DNA from: an uncultured Neomegalonema sp.
GTDB lineage: Bacteria > Pseudomonadota > Alphaproteobacteria > Rhodobacterales > Rhodobacteraceae
Direction of reading: 5' to 3'
Assembly (NCBI GenBank): GCA_938008165.1
Contig: CALLLP010000008.1
Location: 248,001 to 312,000 of the forward strand
Length of the DNA stretch: 64,000 bases
Positions within the stretch are counted from its first letter, which is position 1; each line of letters starts with the position of its first letter. The notes below the pieces were generated by a model. The model saw nothing but the letters and a program-made list of their open reading frames with translations, was not told the DNA's origin and did not search any database. Positions 8,894-16,467 of the stretch are shown one piece after another. Position numbers and translations under genes: made by a program.

Positions 8894-10855
8894 CATCCCT
8901 TTTGCTTTCGCGACCAAGGCATCGGCCGTGATTCCGAAATGCTTGAACAGATCGCCCGCCGGGGCCGATGCCCCGAATCCGGTCATCCCGACAAAGGCAT
9001 CCGGATTGCCGGTATAGCGGCTCCACCCCATTTCGATCCCCGCCTCGATGGCGATGCGGGGCGCATCGCCCAGAACCTGCGCACGATAGGCCGGGTCCTG
9101 ATCGTCGAAGACATCCCAAGACGGCATCGACACGACCGCCGCCTTTACCCCCTCGCCCGCCAGCCGCTCCGCCGCCTCGACCGCGAGATGCACTTCGGAG
9201 CCGGTGGCCAAAAGGGTCACATCCCGCGCCCCTTGCGTATCGCGCAGGATATAGGCCCCCTTGGCGCTGAGGTTCTCCCCCGCCTCCGCGCGCAATGTCG
9301 GCAGGCCCTGCCGCGACAGGGCGAGGGTTGAGGGCGTTCCTTCCTGTGCCAACGCAACGTGCCAGCATTCGGCGGTTTCCACGGCGTCGCAGGGGCGGAA
9401 AACGCGCATATTGGGCATGGCGCGCAGGCTCGCGACATGCTCAACTGGCTGGTGGGTCGGGCCATCTTCGCCAAGGCCGATGGAATCATGGGTCATCACA
9501 TAGATCACCCGCAGACCCATCAGTGCCGATAGACGCATCGCCGCACGGGCATAATCGGTGAAGACGAGGAACGTGCCGCCATAGGGGATGAACCCACCAT
9601 GCAGGGCCAGCCCGTTCATCGCCGCCGCCATGCCATGCTCGCGAACGCCAAAATAGACATAGCGCCCGTCATAATCCCCCGGTTCGACGGCCCCCATGCC
9701 CTTGGTCAGCGTGTTGTTAGAGCCGGTCAGGTCGGCGGAACCGCCCACCGTGATCTCGGTTTCTGCATTGATGACCTCCAGCGCCATTTCCGACGCCTTG
9801 CGGGTGGCGATTTTGGGTGCATCGGCCACCAATGTCTTGCAATAGGCGGCCATCGCGGCATCCAGCGAAGCCGGGATTGCACCGCTCATCGCCGCATCGA
9901 ATGCGGCCCGGTCCGGGGAGGCCGCGAGGCGCTTTGCCCAATCCCCGCGCGCCCCGGCAGAGCGTTGCCCCGCCATCCGCCAGAGCGCGACCACATCCTG
10001 AGGCAACTCGAAGGGCGGGTGATTCCAGCCGACCGAATCGCGAACCCCGGCGATTTCGTCATCGGCGGTAATCGCACCATGGGCCTTTGCCGTTCCGGCG
10101 GCCTTGGGCGCACCGAAACCGATGATGGTCTTGCACGCGATGAGCGAGGGGCGATCCGACCCCTTTGCGCTTTCGATGGCGGCGCTGACAGCATCCATAT
10201 CATGCCCGTCGACTTCCATCACGTCCCACCCGGCGGCACTGAACCGGCTGAGTTGATCCATCGAGGTGGAGAGGCTGGTCGAGCCGTCGATGGTGATGCC
10301 GTTATCGTCGAACAGGACGATCAGCTTGCCAAGGCGCAGATGGCCCGCGAGGTCGATGGCCTCATGGCTGACGCCCTCCATCAGACATCCATCGCCCGCG
10401 ATGACATAAGTGTGATGATCGACCAGATCGTCGCCGAAGCGGGCATTGAGCATCCGCTCGCCAAGCGCCATCCCCACGGCGGTGGCGATTCCCTGACCCA
10501 GCGGGCCAGTCGTCGTCTCGATGCCGGTCGCATGGCCGAATTCCGGGTGTCCGGCGGTCTTGGCGCCAAGCTGGCGGAAATTCTTCAGCTCGGCGATGGT
10601 CATGTCTTCGTAGCCGAGCAGATGCAGCACCGAATACAGCAGCATCGACCCATGACCCGCGCTCAGGACAAAGCGGTCGCGGTCGGGCCAGTGCGGATCG
10701 CTGGCATCGAATTTCATATGCTGCGTAAACAGCGCCGTTGCGGCGTCGGCCATGCCCATGGGCATTCCGCTATGGCCGGAATTCGCGGCCTTCACGGCGT
10801 CGAGGGCAAGAATGCGGATGGCGTTCGGCATCTGGGCGAGCGCGGCGTCGGTCAT
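8879..10855 (-). CDS. tkt: transketolase
   Basis: Thiamine-diphosphate enzyme of the pentose phosphate (or Calvin) pathway transferring two-carbon units between sugar phosphates. The 658-residue product has the conserved start [16 protein letters not shown], the ThDP-binding [19 protein letters not shown] with GDG at 154-156, and the pyrimidine-domain [17 protein letters not shown]. The C terminus is a canonical transketolase domain ([16 protein letters not shown]). It starts with ATG at 10855 behind a G-rich site. It is encoded alone on the minus strand, with its start facing the divergent TRAP operon. No phosphoribulokinase or RuBisCO is nearby, so the pentose phosphate role is favoured. 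Confidence 0.95.
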   Translation of the reverse strand: MTDAALAQMPNAIRILALDAVKAANSGHSGMPMGMADAATALFTQHMKFDASDPHWPDRDRFVLSAGHGSMLLYSVLHLLGYEDMTIAELKNFRQLGAKTAGHPEFGHATGIETTTGPLGQGIATAVGMALGERMLNARFGDDLVDHHTYVIAGDGCLMEGVSHEAIDLAGHLRLGKLIVLFDDNGITIDGSTSLSTSMDQLSRFSAAGWDVMEVDGHDMDAVSAAIESAKGSDRPSLIACKTIIGFGAPKAAGTAKAHGAITADDEIAGVRDSVGWNHPPFELPQDVVALWRMAGQRSAGARGDWAKRLAASPDRAAFDAAMSGAIPASLDAAMAAYCKTLVADAPKIATRKASEMALEVINAETEITVGGSADLTGSNNTLTKGMGAVEPGDYDGRYVYFGVREHGMAAAMNGLALHGGFIPYGGTFLVFTDYARAAMRLSALMGLRVIYVMTHDSIGLGEDGPTHQPVEHVASLRAMPNMRVFRPCDAVETAECWHVALAQEGTPSTLALSRQGLPTLRAEAGENLSAKGAYILRDTQGARDVTLLATGSEVHLAVEAAERLAGEGVKAAVVSMPSWDVFDDQDPAYRAQVLGDAPRIAIEAGIEMGWSRYTGNPDAFVGMTGFGASAPAGDLFKHFGITADALVAKAKGMLGKG

Positions 10856-11001
10856 GTCGGAAAATCCCCCGTAAGCTATGTCGCGCGGACCCTACATATG
10901 CCGCGCCGCAACACCAAAGGATTTTGTTCCCGATGCGCAGAATGGAGTCGAGTGCTGCAATGCAACAAGAAAAACCGACTATTCAAAGGGTTTTAGGGGC
11001 G

Positions 11002-11011
11002 TTAACGTTAA
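11002..11011. promoter_or_regulatory. perfect palindrome TTAACGTTAA, candidate operator
   Basis: TTAACGTTAA is a perfect 10-bp palindrome with a central CG, located 57 bases before the dctP start and in the divergent region with tkt. LacI/GalR-family operators are typically palindromes centred on CG, so this is a candidate site. No regulator gene is adjacent, and a single 10-mer can arise by chance. Confidence 0.3.
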
Positions 11012-11016
11012 TCGTC

Positions 11017-11036
11017 TGTGCCAGTCAACAGGCACA
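11017..11036. repeat. inverted repeat in dctP leader
   Basis: TGTGCC (11017-11022) and GGCACA (11031-11036) form 6-bp inverted arms with an 8-base spacer, between the palindrome at 11002 and the ribosome binding region (GGGGAAAAATC) of dctP. It may be a small leader hairpin or part of an operator. Confidence 0.3.
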
Positions 11037-11067
11037 ATGAAACACAAGAACCAGTCGGGGAAAAATC

Positions 11068-12189
11068 ATGTCTAACACACAAGACGAAACGACACGCGCC
11101 GAGCGCCGTCGGTTCCTGAAAGTCGGTGCCGCTTCTATTGCAGGGGCGGGTGTTCTGGCCGCGCCAAGCATCGCGCAAGCAAAAACCAAGACGCTGAAGG
11201 TTCAGGCGGCATGGGGCGGCGGTATCTTTCTTGAAAACGCGAAATCCTATGTCGATCGCGTTCATGCGATGGCAGGCGATTCGCTGAAAATCGACCTTCT
11301 GCCCGTCAACTCGGTCGTGAAGACGTCGCAAATGCAGGATGCGGTGCATCGCGGCGTTCTCGATGGCGCGCATTACGTCCCCGCCTACTGGTATTCTAAA
11401 TCCAAGGCAGCATCGCTGTTCGGAACCGGCCCCTGCTTTGGCTGGTCATCGCAGGAGGTGTTGGGCTGGGTCCATTACGGCGGCGGTCAGGAACTGTTCG
11501 ACGAGCTGATGGGCAAACTGGGCCTCAATGTCGTGTCGTTCTTCAATTCGCCGATGCCCGCCCAGCCAATGGGATGGTTCAAGGAGGAGATCAAGGACGC
11601 CTCCCAGATGAAGGGTCTGAAATACCGCACCGTCGGCCTCGCCGCCGATGTTCTGCTCGAAATGGGCATGTCGGTGGTTCAGCTACCCGGTGGCGAAATT
11701 CAGCCTGCGATGAAATCCGGCCTCATCGACGCCGCCGAGTTCAACAACCCAACCTCAGACCGCGATTTCGGTATGCAGGATGTCTCGAAGGACTATCACC
11801 TCGCCAGCTTCCACCAGAGTCAGGAATTCTTCGAGATCACTTTCAACAAGAAGACCTTCAACAAACTGCCCGCCGAGCATCAGGCGATCCTCAAGCATGC
11901 ATCCGAAGCCGAGAACTCCAACTTCTACTGGCACAATACGAAGCGCTATTCCGAAGACCTGCTCAAGCTTCAGGAACAGGGTGTCAGGGTTCACCGCACG
12001 CCCGATTCGGTCATGGCCGAACAGCTCAAAGCATGGGATGTCGTGGTCGAGCGGATCGCGGGCGAGGATGAATTCTTTGCCAAGGTCGTCGAGTCGCAGA
12101 AGGCTTATGCGAAAGAGGTGATGAACTATCTCAACCTCAACCAGCCCGATTACAAGCTGGCCTACGCGCATTATTTCGGAAACGCCTGA
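11068..12189 (+). CDS. TRAP transporter substrate-binding protein (DctP family), first operon
   Basis: Periplasmic receptor of a tripartite ATP-independent transporter. The 373-residue product starts with a twin-arginine type signal (ERRRFLKVGAASIAGAGVLAAPSIAQA) and continues with the DctP fold. The part GLKYRTVGLAADVLLEMG followed by VVQLPGGEIQPAMKSG is the family's substrate-binding segment, with the Arg of KYR expected to clamp a carboxylate. AAEFNNPTSDRDFGM is the TakP-like loop with an acidic/aromatic pocket. The sequence groups by eye with the TakP/SmoM-type alpha-keto acid or mannitol-like receptors, but the ligand is unknown. It is followed by a hairpin and then dctQ and dctM. Confidence 0.88.
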   Translation: MSNTQDETTRAERRRFLKVGAASIAGAGVLAAPSIAQAKTKTLKVQAAWGGGIFLENAKSYVDRVHAMAGDSLKIDLLPVNSVVKTSQMQDAVHRGVLDGAHYVPAYWYSKSKAASLFGTGPCFGWSSQEVLGWVHYGGGQELFDELMGKLGLNVVSFFNSPMPAQPMGWFKEEIKDASQMKGLKYRTVGLAADVLLEMGMSVVQLPGGEIQPAMKSGLIDAAEFNNPTSDRDFGMQDVSKDYHLASFHQSQEFFEITFNKKTFNKLPAEHQAILKHASEAENSNFYWHNTKRYSEDLLKLQEQGVRVHRTPDSVMAEQLKAWDVVVERIAGEDEFFAKVVESQKAYAKEVMNYLNLNQPDYKLAYAHYFGNA

Positions 12190-12218
12190 TCCGGCGCTTT
12201 CGCTGAAAGATGGTTTCC

Positions 12219-12252
12219 TGTCCCGGTTATAACGCCGGGGCAGACCCTTTTT
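12219..12252 (+). terminator. intercistronic hairpin with T-tract between dctP and dctQ
   Basis: TGTCCCGG (12219-12226) pairs with CCGGGGCA (12235-12242) with one G-U pair, an 8-base loop, and TTTTT at 12248-12252. This is a plausible partial terminator inside the operon that would give dctP more transcript than the membrane subunits. The second TRAP operon has a hairpin in the same place. Confidence 0.55.
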
Positions 12253-12287
12253 CATTGCCGACCACCGCTCCATGACGGGAGAGCGCT

Positions 12288-12869
12288 TTGATCCGAACAA
12301 TCCACGCTATCGAAAGCCTGAGTATCTGGGTGGGCCGTGCCTTTGGCTGGTGCATTCTGATTCTCACGCTGTCCGTGTCATACGAGGTTTTCGTCCGATA
12401 TGCCCTGAATGCCCCGACCGTCTGGGCCTTTGACATGATGGTGCAGATGTATGGCGCGCTTTTCCTGATGGCGGGGCCGTATGCCTTGGCGCAGGATGCC
12501 CATGTACGCGGGGATGTGCTCTATCGCCTGCTGCCGGTGCGTTGGCAGGCGCGAATCGACTTTGTGCTTTATCTCATTTTCTTCTTTCCCGGCATGCTGG
12601 CCCTGTTCTGGTTCGGATGGGAAATTGCAGCCGATTCATGGCGCTATGAGGAAGTGAGCTGGAACAGCCCGGCGCGCATCCAGATCTATTTCTTCAAGAC
12701 GCTGATCCCCATCGCCGGGGGCCTTCTGATCATTCAGGGCATCGCCGAATGCATGCGCTGCCTGATCGCCATACGCACGGGAGAATGGCTCGACCGGCTG
12801 GAAGATGTGCGCGAGACCGAAGACAGCCTGATGGAATTCGGGCCACAGGCAGAGCGGGGTCCGTTGTGA
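12288..12869 (+). CDS. TRAP transporter small permease subunit (DctQ family)
   Basis: A 193-residue inner-membrane protein with four predicted membrane segments (about residues 17-37, 53-72, 93-118 and 130-152), the standard DctQ layout. Typical features are SYEVFVRYALNAPTVWAFDMMVQMYG and ALAQDAHVRGDVLY. The start is a TTG at 12288 preceded by GGGAG at about 7 bases; no ATG gives a complete first helix. It works with the DctM permease and DctP receptor for sodium-driven uptake of an organic acid. It lies downstream of an intercistronic hairpin. Confidence 0.85.
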   Translation: MIRTIHAIESLSIWVGRAFGWCILILTLSVSYEVFVRYALNAPTVWAFDMMVQMYGALFLMAGPYALAQDAHVRGDVLYRLLPVRWQARIDFVLYLIFFFPGMLALFWFGWEIAADSWRYEEVSWNSPARIQIYFFKTLIPIAGGLLIIQGIAECMRCLIAIRTGEWLDRLEDVRETEDSLMEFGPQAERGPL

Positions 12870-12917
12870 GCACCCCCGCGATCCCAGCGCCACCCCGGCG
12901 CCCTATCCTCGAAACAA

Positions 12918-12938
12918 GCCCCGGATTCGGTCCGGGGC
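12918..12938. repeat. perfect 8-bp hairpin between dctQ and dctM
   Basis: GCCCCGGA (12918-12925), loop TTCGG, then TCCGGGGC (12931-12938). Palindromes of this form (CCCCGGA-x-TCCGGGG) resemble short dispersed intergenic hairpins seen in many alphaproteobacteria. Within the 100-base gap between dctQ and dctM it may instead be an mRNA stability element. There is no T-tract, so it is unlikely to terminate. Only one clear copy is seen in this window. Confidence 0.5.
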
Positions 12939-12969
12939 GGCAACCCCTCTGTGACGGGAGCCTGCCCGG

Positions 12970-14337
12970 ATGACCAATCCTGAAGTCGCCATTCTCATGC
13001 TCTCGCTGTTCATCGTGCTGGTGTTGCTGGGTTTTCCAGTGGCCTTCACCTTGCTCGCGATGGGCGTTGCCTTCGGCTATTTCGCCTATTACGACCCGGA
13101 TGATATCGACGTCTTCGGCGATTATTTCGACAATAATATCTTCTACCTGCTGAACCAGAACACCTATTCCGTGATGGAAAACGACATTCTCGTCGCGATC
13201 CCGCTGTTCCTGTTCATGGGCTATGTCGTCGAGCGCGCGAATATCGTGAATCGCCTGTTCGAATCGCTGCAACTCGCCGCCCGAAACCTGCCCGGCTCGA
13301 TGGCCGTGGCCGCGCTCATCACCTGTGCGGTATTCTCCACGGCGAGCGGTATCGTGGGTGCGGTGGTGACACTGATGGGCCTGCTGGCCTTTCCGGCAAT
13401 GGCGAATGCCAATTATAACAAAAGCTTCGCCTCTGGTGTGATTTGCGCAGGCGGCACGCTGGGTATCCTCATACCACCTTCGATCATGCTGATCGTCTAT
13501 GCGGCCATTGCGGAGCTATCGCCGCTGCGCCTCTATGCCGCCGCCGTTTTTCCGGGGCTGCTGCTGGCCAGCCTGTATATCGTCTACGTGATCGGTCGGG
13601 TCATGCTGAACCCCTCGATCGCGCCCAAGCCGATCCCAGATCCCAGCATCACGCGCGGACAGATTTACACGCAATTGCTGATTTCCTTTGTCCCGCTGAC
13701 CGTACTGATCATGCTCGTCCTCGGGTCGATCCTCGGCGGCCTCGCCACCCCGGCAGAAGCGGCGGCGATGGGGGCGCTGGGCGGCCTGATCCTTGCGATG
13801 CTCTACCGGGCACTGACCTGGACCAAGGTGAAGGAATCGGTGTTCCTGACCGCCAAGGCCAGCGCGATGGTATGCTGGATGTTCGTCGGGTCATGGACCT
13901 TTGCGTCGGTCTTCTCCTATCTGGGCGGGCATGACATCATTGAGGCGTGGGTCCTGTCCTATAATCTGGAGCCATGGCAGTTCCTCGTCCTCGCACAATT
14001 GATCATCTTTCTGCTCGGCTGGCCGCTGGAATGGTCGGAAATCCTGATCATCTTCGTGCCGATCTTCCTGCCGATGCTCGATACCTTTGGCGTGAACCCG
14101 TATTTCTTCGCGATGCTGGTGGCGCTGAACCTGCAAACATCGTTCCTGACGCCCCCGATGGCCATGTCTGCGTATTACCTGAAAGGGGTGCTCAAGGGTC
14201 AGATCGAGCTGGTCGAAATCTTCAAGGGCATCATGCCATTCCTGTTCATCGTCATTTTCTCGATGGTGCTGATGTATCAGTTCCCGGCGATTGCGCTATG
14301 GCTGCCGGATTACCTGTTCGGTGAATACGTCGCATGA
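12970..14337 (+). CDS. TRAP transporter large permease subunit (DctM family)
   Basis: A 455-residue integral membrane protein with roughly twelve hydrophobic segments, the transport channel of the first TRAP system. Conserved DctM segments are visible: VAIPLFLFMGYVVERANI, GAVVTLMGLLAFPAM, GGTLGILIPPSIMLIVY and [19 protein letters not shown]. Length matches ordinary DctM proteins, unlike the enlarged DctM at 48558. The ATG at 12970 follows GACGGGAG. Its stop is in an ATGA overlap with an amidase, so the enzyme is translationally coupled to import. Confidence 0.9.
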   Translation: MTNPEVAILMLSLFIVLVLLGFPVAFTLLAMGVAFGYFAYYDPDDIDVFGDYFDNNIFYLLNQNTYSVMENDILVAIPLFLFMGYVVERANIVNRLFESLQLAARNLPGSMAVAALITCAVFSTASGIVGAVVTLMGLLAFPAMANANYNKSFASGVICAGGTLGILIPPSIMLIVYAAIAELSPLRLYAAAVFPGLLLASLYIVYVIGRVMLNPSIAPKPIPDPSITRGQIYTQLLISFVPLTVLIMLVLGSILGGLATPAEAAAMGALGGLILAMLYRALTWTKVKESVFLTAKASAMVCWMFVGSWTFASVFSYLGGHDIIEAWVLSYNLEPWQFLVLAQLIIFLLGWPLEWSEILIIFVPIFLPMLDTFGVNPYFFAMLVALNLQTSFLTPPMAMSAYYLKGVLKGQIELVEIFKGIMPFLFIVIFSMVLMYQFPAIALWLPDYLFGEYVA

Positions 14338-15686
14338 CGCTCTGGGCCTTGAGCGCGCGGGAGGCGGCGGCGCAAATCCGCACCGGCGCGCTGACATCCG
14401 CGACGCTGGTGCAAGCCTGCCTCGATCGGATTGCCGATACCGATGCCGCGATCGGCGCATGGGCGCATCTCGATGCGGAGGCTGCACTGGCACAGGCCGC
14501 CGCAATGGACGACCTGCGCCGCCGGGGGCGCCCTGTCGGGGCGCTTCATGGGGTGCCCGTCGGCATAAAGGATATCTTCGAAACGCGGGATATGCCGACC
14601 GGCCTTGGCAGCCGGGTTCATACCGGACGACAGGGCGATACGGATGCCGCCCTAGTCGAAAAACTGCGCAGCGCAGGCGCGGTGATCCTCGGCAAGACGG
14701 TGACCACGCCCTTCGCCTTTGCCAGCCCCGCCCATACCCGCAACCCCCACGACCCGGCAAAGACGCCGGGGGGGTCGTCCTCCGGTTCGGCGGCGGGGGT
14801 CGCTGCGGGGCATATGCCATTGGCGCTGGGCACGCAAACGGGCGGATCGGTCATCCGGCCCGCATCGTTCTGCGGGGTCTATGGATACAAGCCGACGCGG
14901 GGGCTGCTTTCCCGGCGCGGATGCCTCAAAACCAGTGCAACGCTGGATCAACCGGGCCTTTTCGCGCGCTCGCTGGATGATCTGGCGATTCTTGCCGATG
15001 CGCTGACGGGATTCGACGCCGCCGATCCGGCCAGCATCGGGCGGCCCGTGCCACAGCTGGAAGCCGGATATGCGCAAGCGCCCCCCGTCGAGCCGATCTT
15101 CGCATGGATCGATCTGCCCTATGCCGACCGCATGTCACCGGCCTTGCAGGCGGGGCTGGACGAGTTGCTGACAGCGCTTGGCGATCGGGTCGAGCGGCTC
15201 GAAGCCCCGGCAAGCTTTGCGGATGTCATCGCGCATCATGCCATCGTCCATCGCTACGAATTCTACCACGCCCTGCATAACGATCCCGGCTTGGCCCCCA
15301 GCGAAATCGACGAGACCATGGCCGGATTGCTGGCCGCCGGGGCGAAGATCACGGAAGGCGACTACCACACCGCCCTCTCCTATCTCGACGGTGCGCGGGC
15401 CTATTTCGAGAGCTTTTTCAACGATTACGACGCGATTATCGCCCCATCGGCCCTGGGCGAAGCCCCGCCGATTGCCGATGGCACGGGGGATGCGATCTGT
15501 TCGTTGATCTGGACCTTTGCGGGCCTGCCCTGCCTGTCGCTGCCATGGTTGAGCGGTGAAGGCGGGTTGCCGCTGGGCGTGCAGCTGATAGGATCGGTGG
15601 AGGAGGATGACCGCCTCTTTCGCACCGCCGCATGGCTGGCGCGCCATGTGGATGAATCGGATGAGAGTCAGGGAGAAACCGGATGA
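14334..15686 (+). CDS. amidase (amidase-signature family)
   Basis: Hydrolyses a carboxamide to acid and ammonia, or a related ester/urea bond. The Ser-cisSer-Lys catalytic triad is visible: Lys79 in GVPVGIKD, Ser148 in TPGGSSSGS and Ser172 in TQTGGSVIRP, with spacings (69 and 24) as expected of the family. The 450-residue length is normal. It is coupled by ATGA to dctM upstream and by ATGA to a small membrane protein downstream, so the transported compound or a metabolite of it is probably an amide. AtzF, GatA and aryl-acylamidases share the signature; GatA is disfavoured because no gatB or gatC is present. Confidence 0.85.
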   Translation: MTLWALSAREAAAQIRTGALTSATLVQACLDRIADTDAAIGAWAHLDAEAALAQAAAMDDLRRRGRPVGALHGVPVGIKDIFETRDMPTGLGSRVHTGRQGDTDAALVEKLRSAGAVILGKTVTTPFAFASPAHTRNPHDPAKTPGGSSSGSAAGVAAGHMPLALGTQTGGSVIRPASFCGVYGYKPTRGLLSRRGCLKTSATLDQPGLFARSLDDLAILADALTGFDAADPASIGRPVPQLEAGYAQAPPVEPIFAWIDLPYADRMSPALQAGLDELLTALGDRVERLEAPASFADVIAHHAIVHRYEFYHALHNDPGLAPSEIDETMAGLLAAGAKITEGDYHTALSYLDGARAYFESFFNDYDAIIAPSALGEAPPIADGTGDAICSLIWTFAGLPCLSLPWLSGEGGLPLGVQLIGSVEEDDRLFRTAAWLARHVDESDESQGETG

Positions 15687-15901
15687 ACCAAAAGCCAAAA
15701 CCGCAGCAGCGCGACCGGATCAAACCGATTACCGGCCTGATCGGTACGGGCCTGATGGTCGTGTTCATTCTCGGCTTGTCGCACAGCATTTCGACCGGAT
15801 TTGCCGGGTTCGAGGGTGGATTACCCTTCCTCGTGATCGCGTGCTTCGTGATCCTGCTCGCCGTGTGGGATTATATCGACGAGTGCTTGCGCAAGCGGTA
15901 G
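15683..15901 (+). CDS. small two-helix membrane protein, unknown
   Basis: A 72-residue protein with a basic N terminus (NQKPKPQQRDRIK) and two hydrophobic segments (about residues 18-37 and 45-62), ending in the charged tail YIDECLRKR. It starts within the amidase stop (ATGA overlap) and so closes the TRAP-amidase operon. No family is recognised. A role as an accessory membrane component of the uptake system is only inference from position. Confidence 0.65.
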   Translation: MNQKPKPQQRDRIKPITGLIGTGLMVVFILGLSHSISTGFAGFEGGLPFLVIACFVILLAVWDYIDECLRKR

Positions 15902-15945
15902 AGCGCTTTCAGGGGCACCGAACCCGTGCCCGATCACAGGCCGCC

Positions 15946-16467
15946 CTAGGACCACTGCGCCGCCGTCTCGTCCAGAACCTCCGCGAAGGCATCGGCAAAG
16001 GTGGCGGTGACGTAGATGTCCCATGCCTCCTCGCGCCGGGCGATCTGTACGCTCATATGATGCGCGGCGGTCGCGGCGATATGGCCGACCGGAAACCCGC
16101 GATCGCGAAAATCGAGCGGGGCGAGACGCATCATCATATCCCGCGCATAGGGACCTGAAACGACAAACCGCTCGCGGTTATCGGCCAGATCGAGCGATGT
16201 CCCCTCCGCCGGGGAGAGATCCGCAAGGGCGCGGGCGGTATCGACGCTCGCCCCGATCACCCACCAGACGAGCGGGCCGATCCGGGCAACCTGCTCCCCA
16301 TCGGCCAAGGCGAGCTGACCCGGACCGGGCGCCGCGATCCCCACGATTCGCTCCAAGCTGGCCGCGACGGATCCAAGCGTGTCGGGCCATGCGGTGACTT
16401 GCCAGAACGGGCCGCATGATTCGCGGATGATGGTAACGCCTGCGGCGGTTGTCGATGCCTCACCCAT
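15946..16467 (-). CDS. soxG: sarcosine oxidase gamma subunit
   Basis: Smallest-but-one subunit of heterotetrameric sarcosine oxidase, 173 residues from the ATG at 16467, related to a folate-binding GcvT-like domain. It shows FVVSGPYARDMMMRLAPLDF and AHHMSVQIARREEAWDIYVTATFADAF, the characteristic C-terminal half. The ATG overlaps the last 8 bases of soxA, which fixes the start; an upstream reading would add 22 residues inside soxA. It is the last gene of the soxBDAG operon. Confidence 0.88.
   Translation of the reverse strand: MGEASTTAAGVTIIRESCGPFWQVTAWPDTLGSVAASLERIVGIAAPGPGQLALADGEQVARIGPLVWWVIGASVDTARALADLSPAEGTSLDLADNRERFVVSGPYARDMMMRLAPLDFRDRGFPVGHIAATAAHHMSVQIARREEAWDIYVTATFADAFAEVLDETAAQWS

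Noticed and set aside
9599-10996. Long plus-strand open frame of 465 residues antisense to transketolase
   Set aside because: It mirrors the transketolase coding frame, has no recognisable domain and no ribosome site; typical of GC-rich shadow frames.
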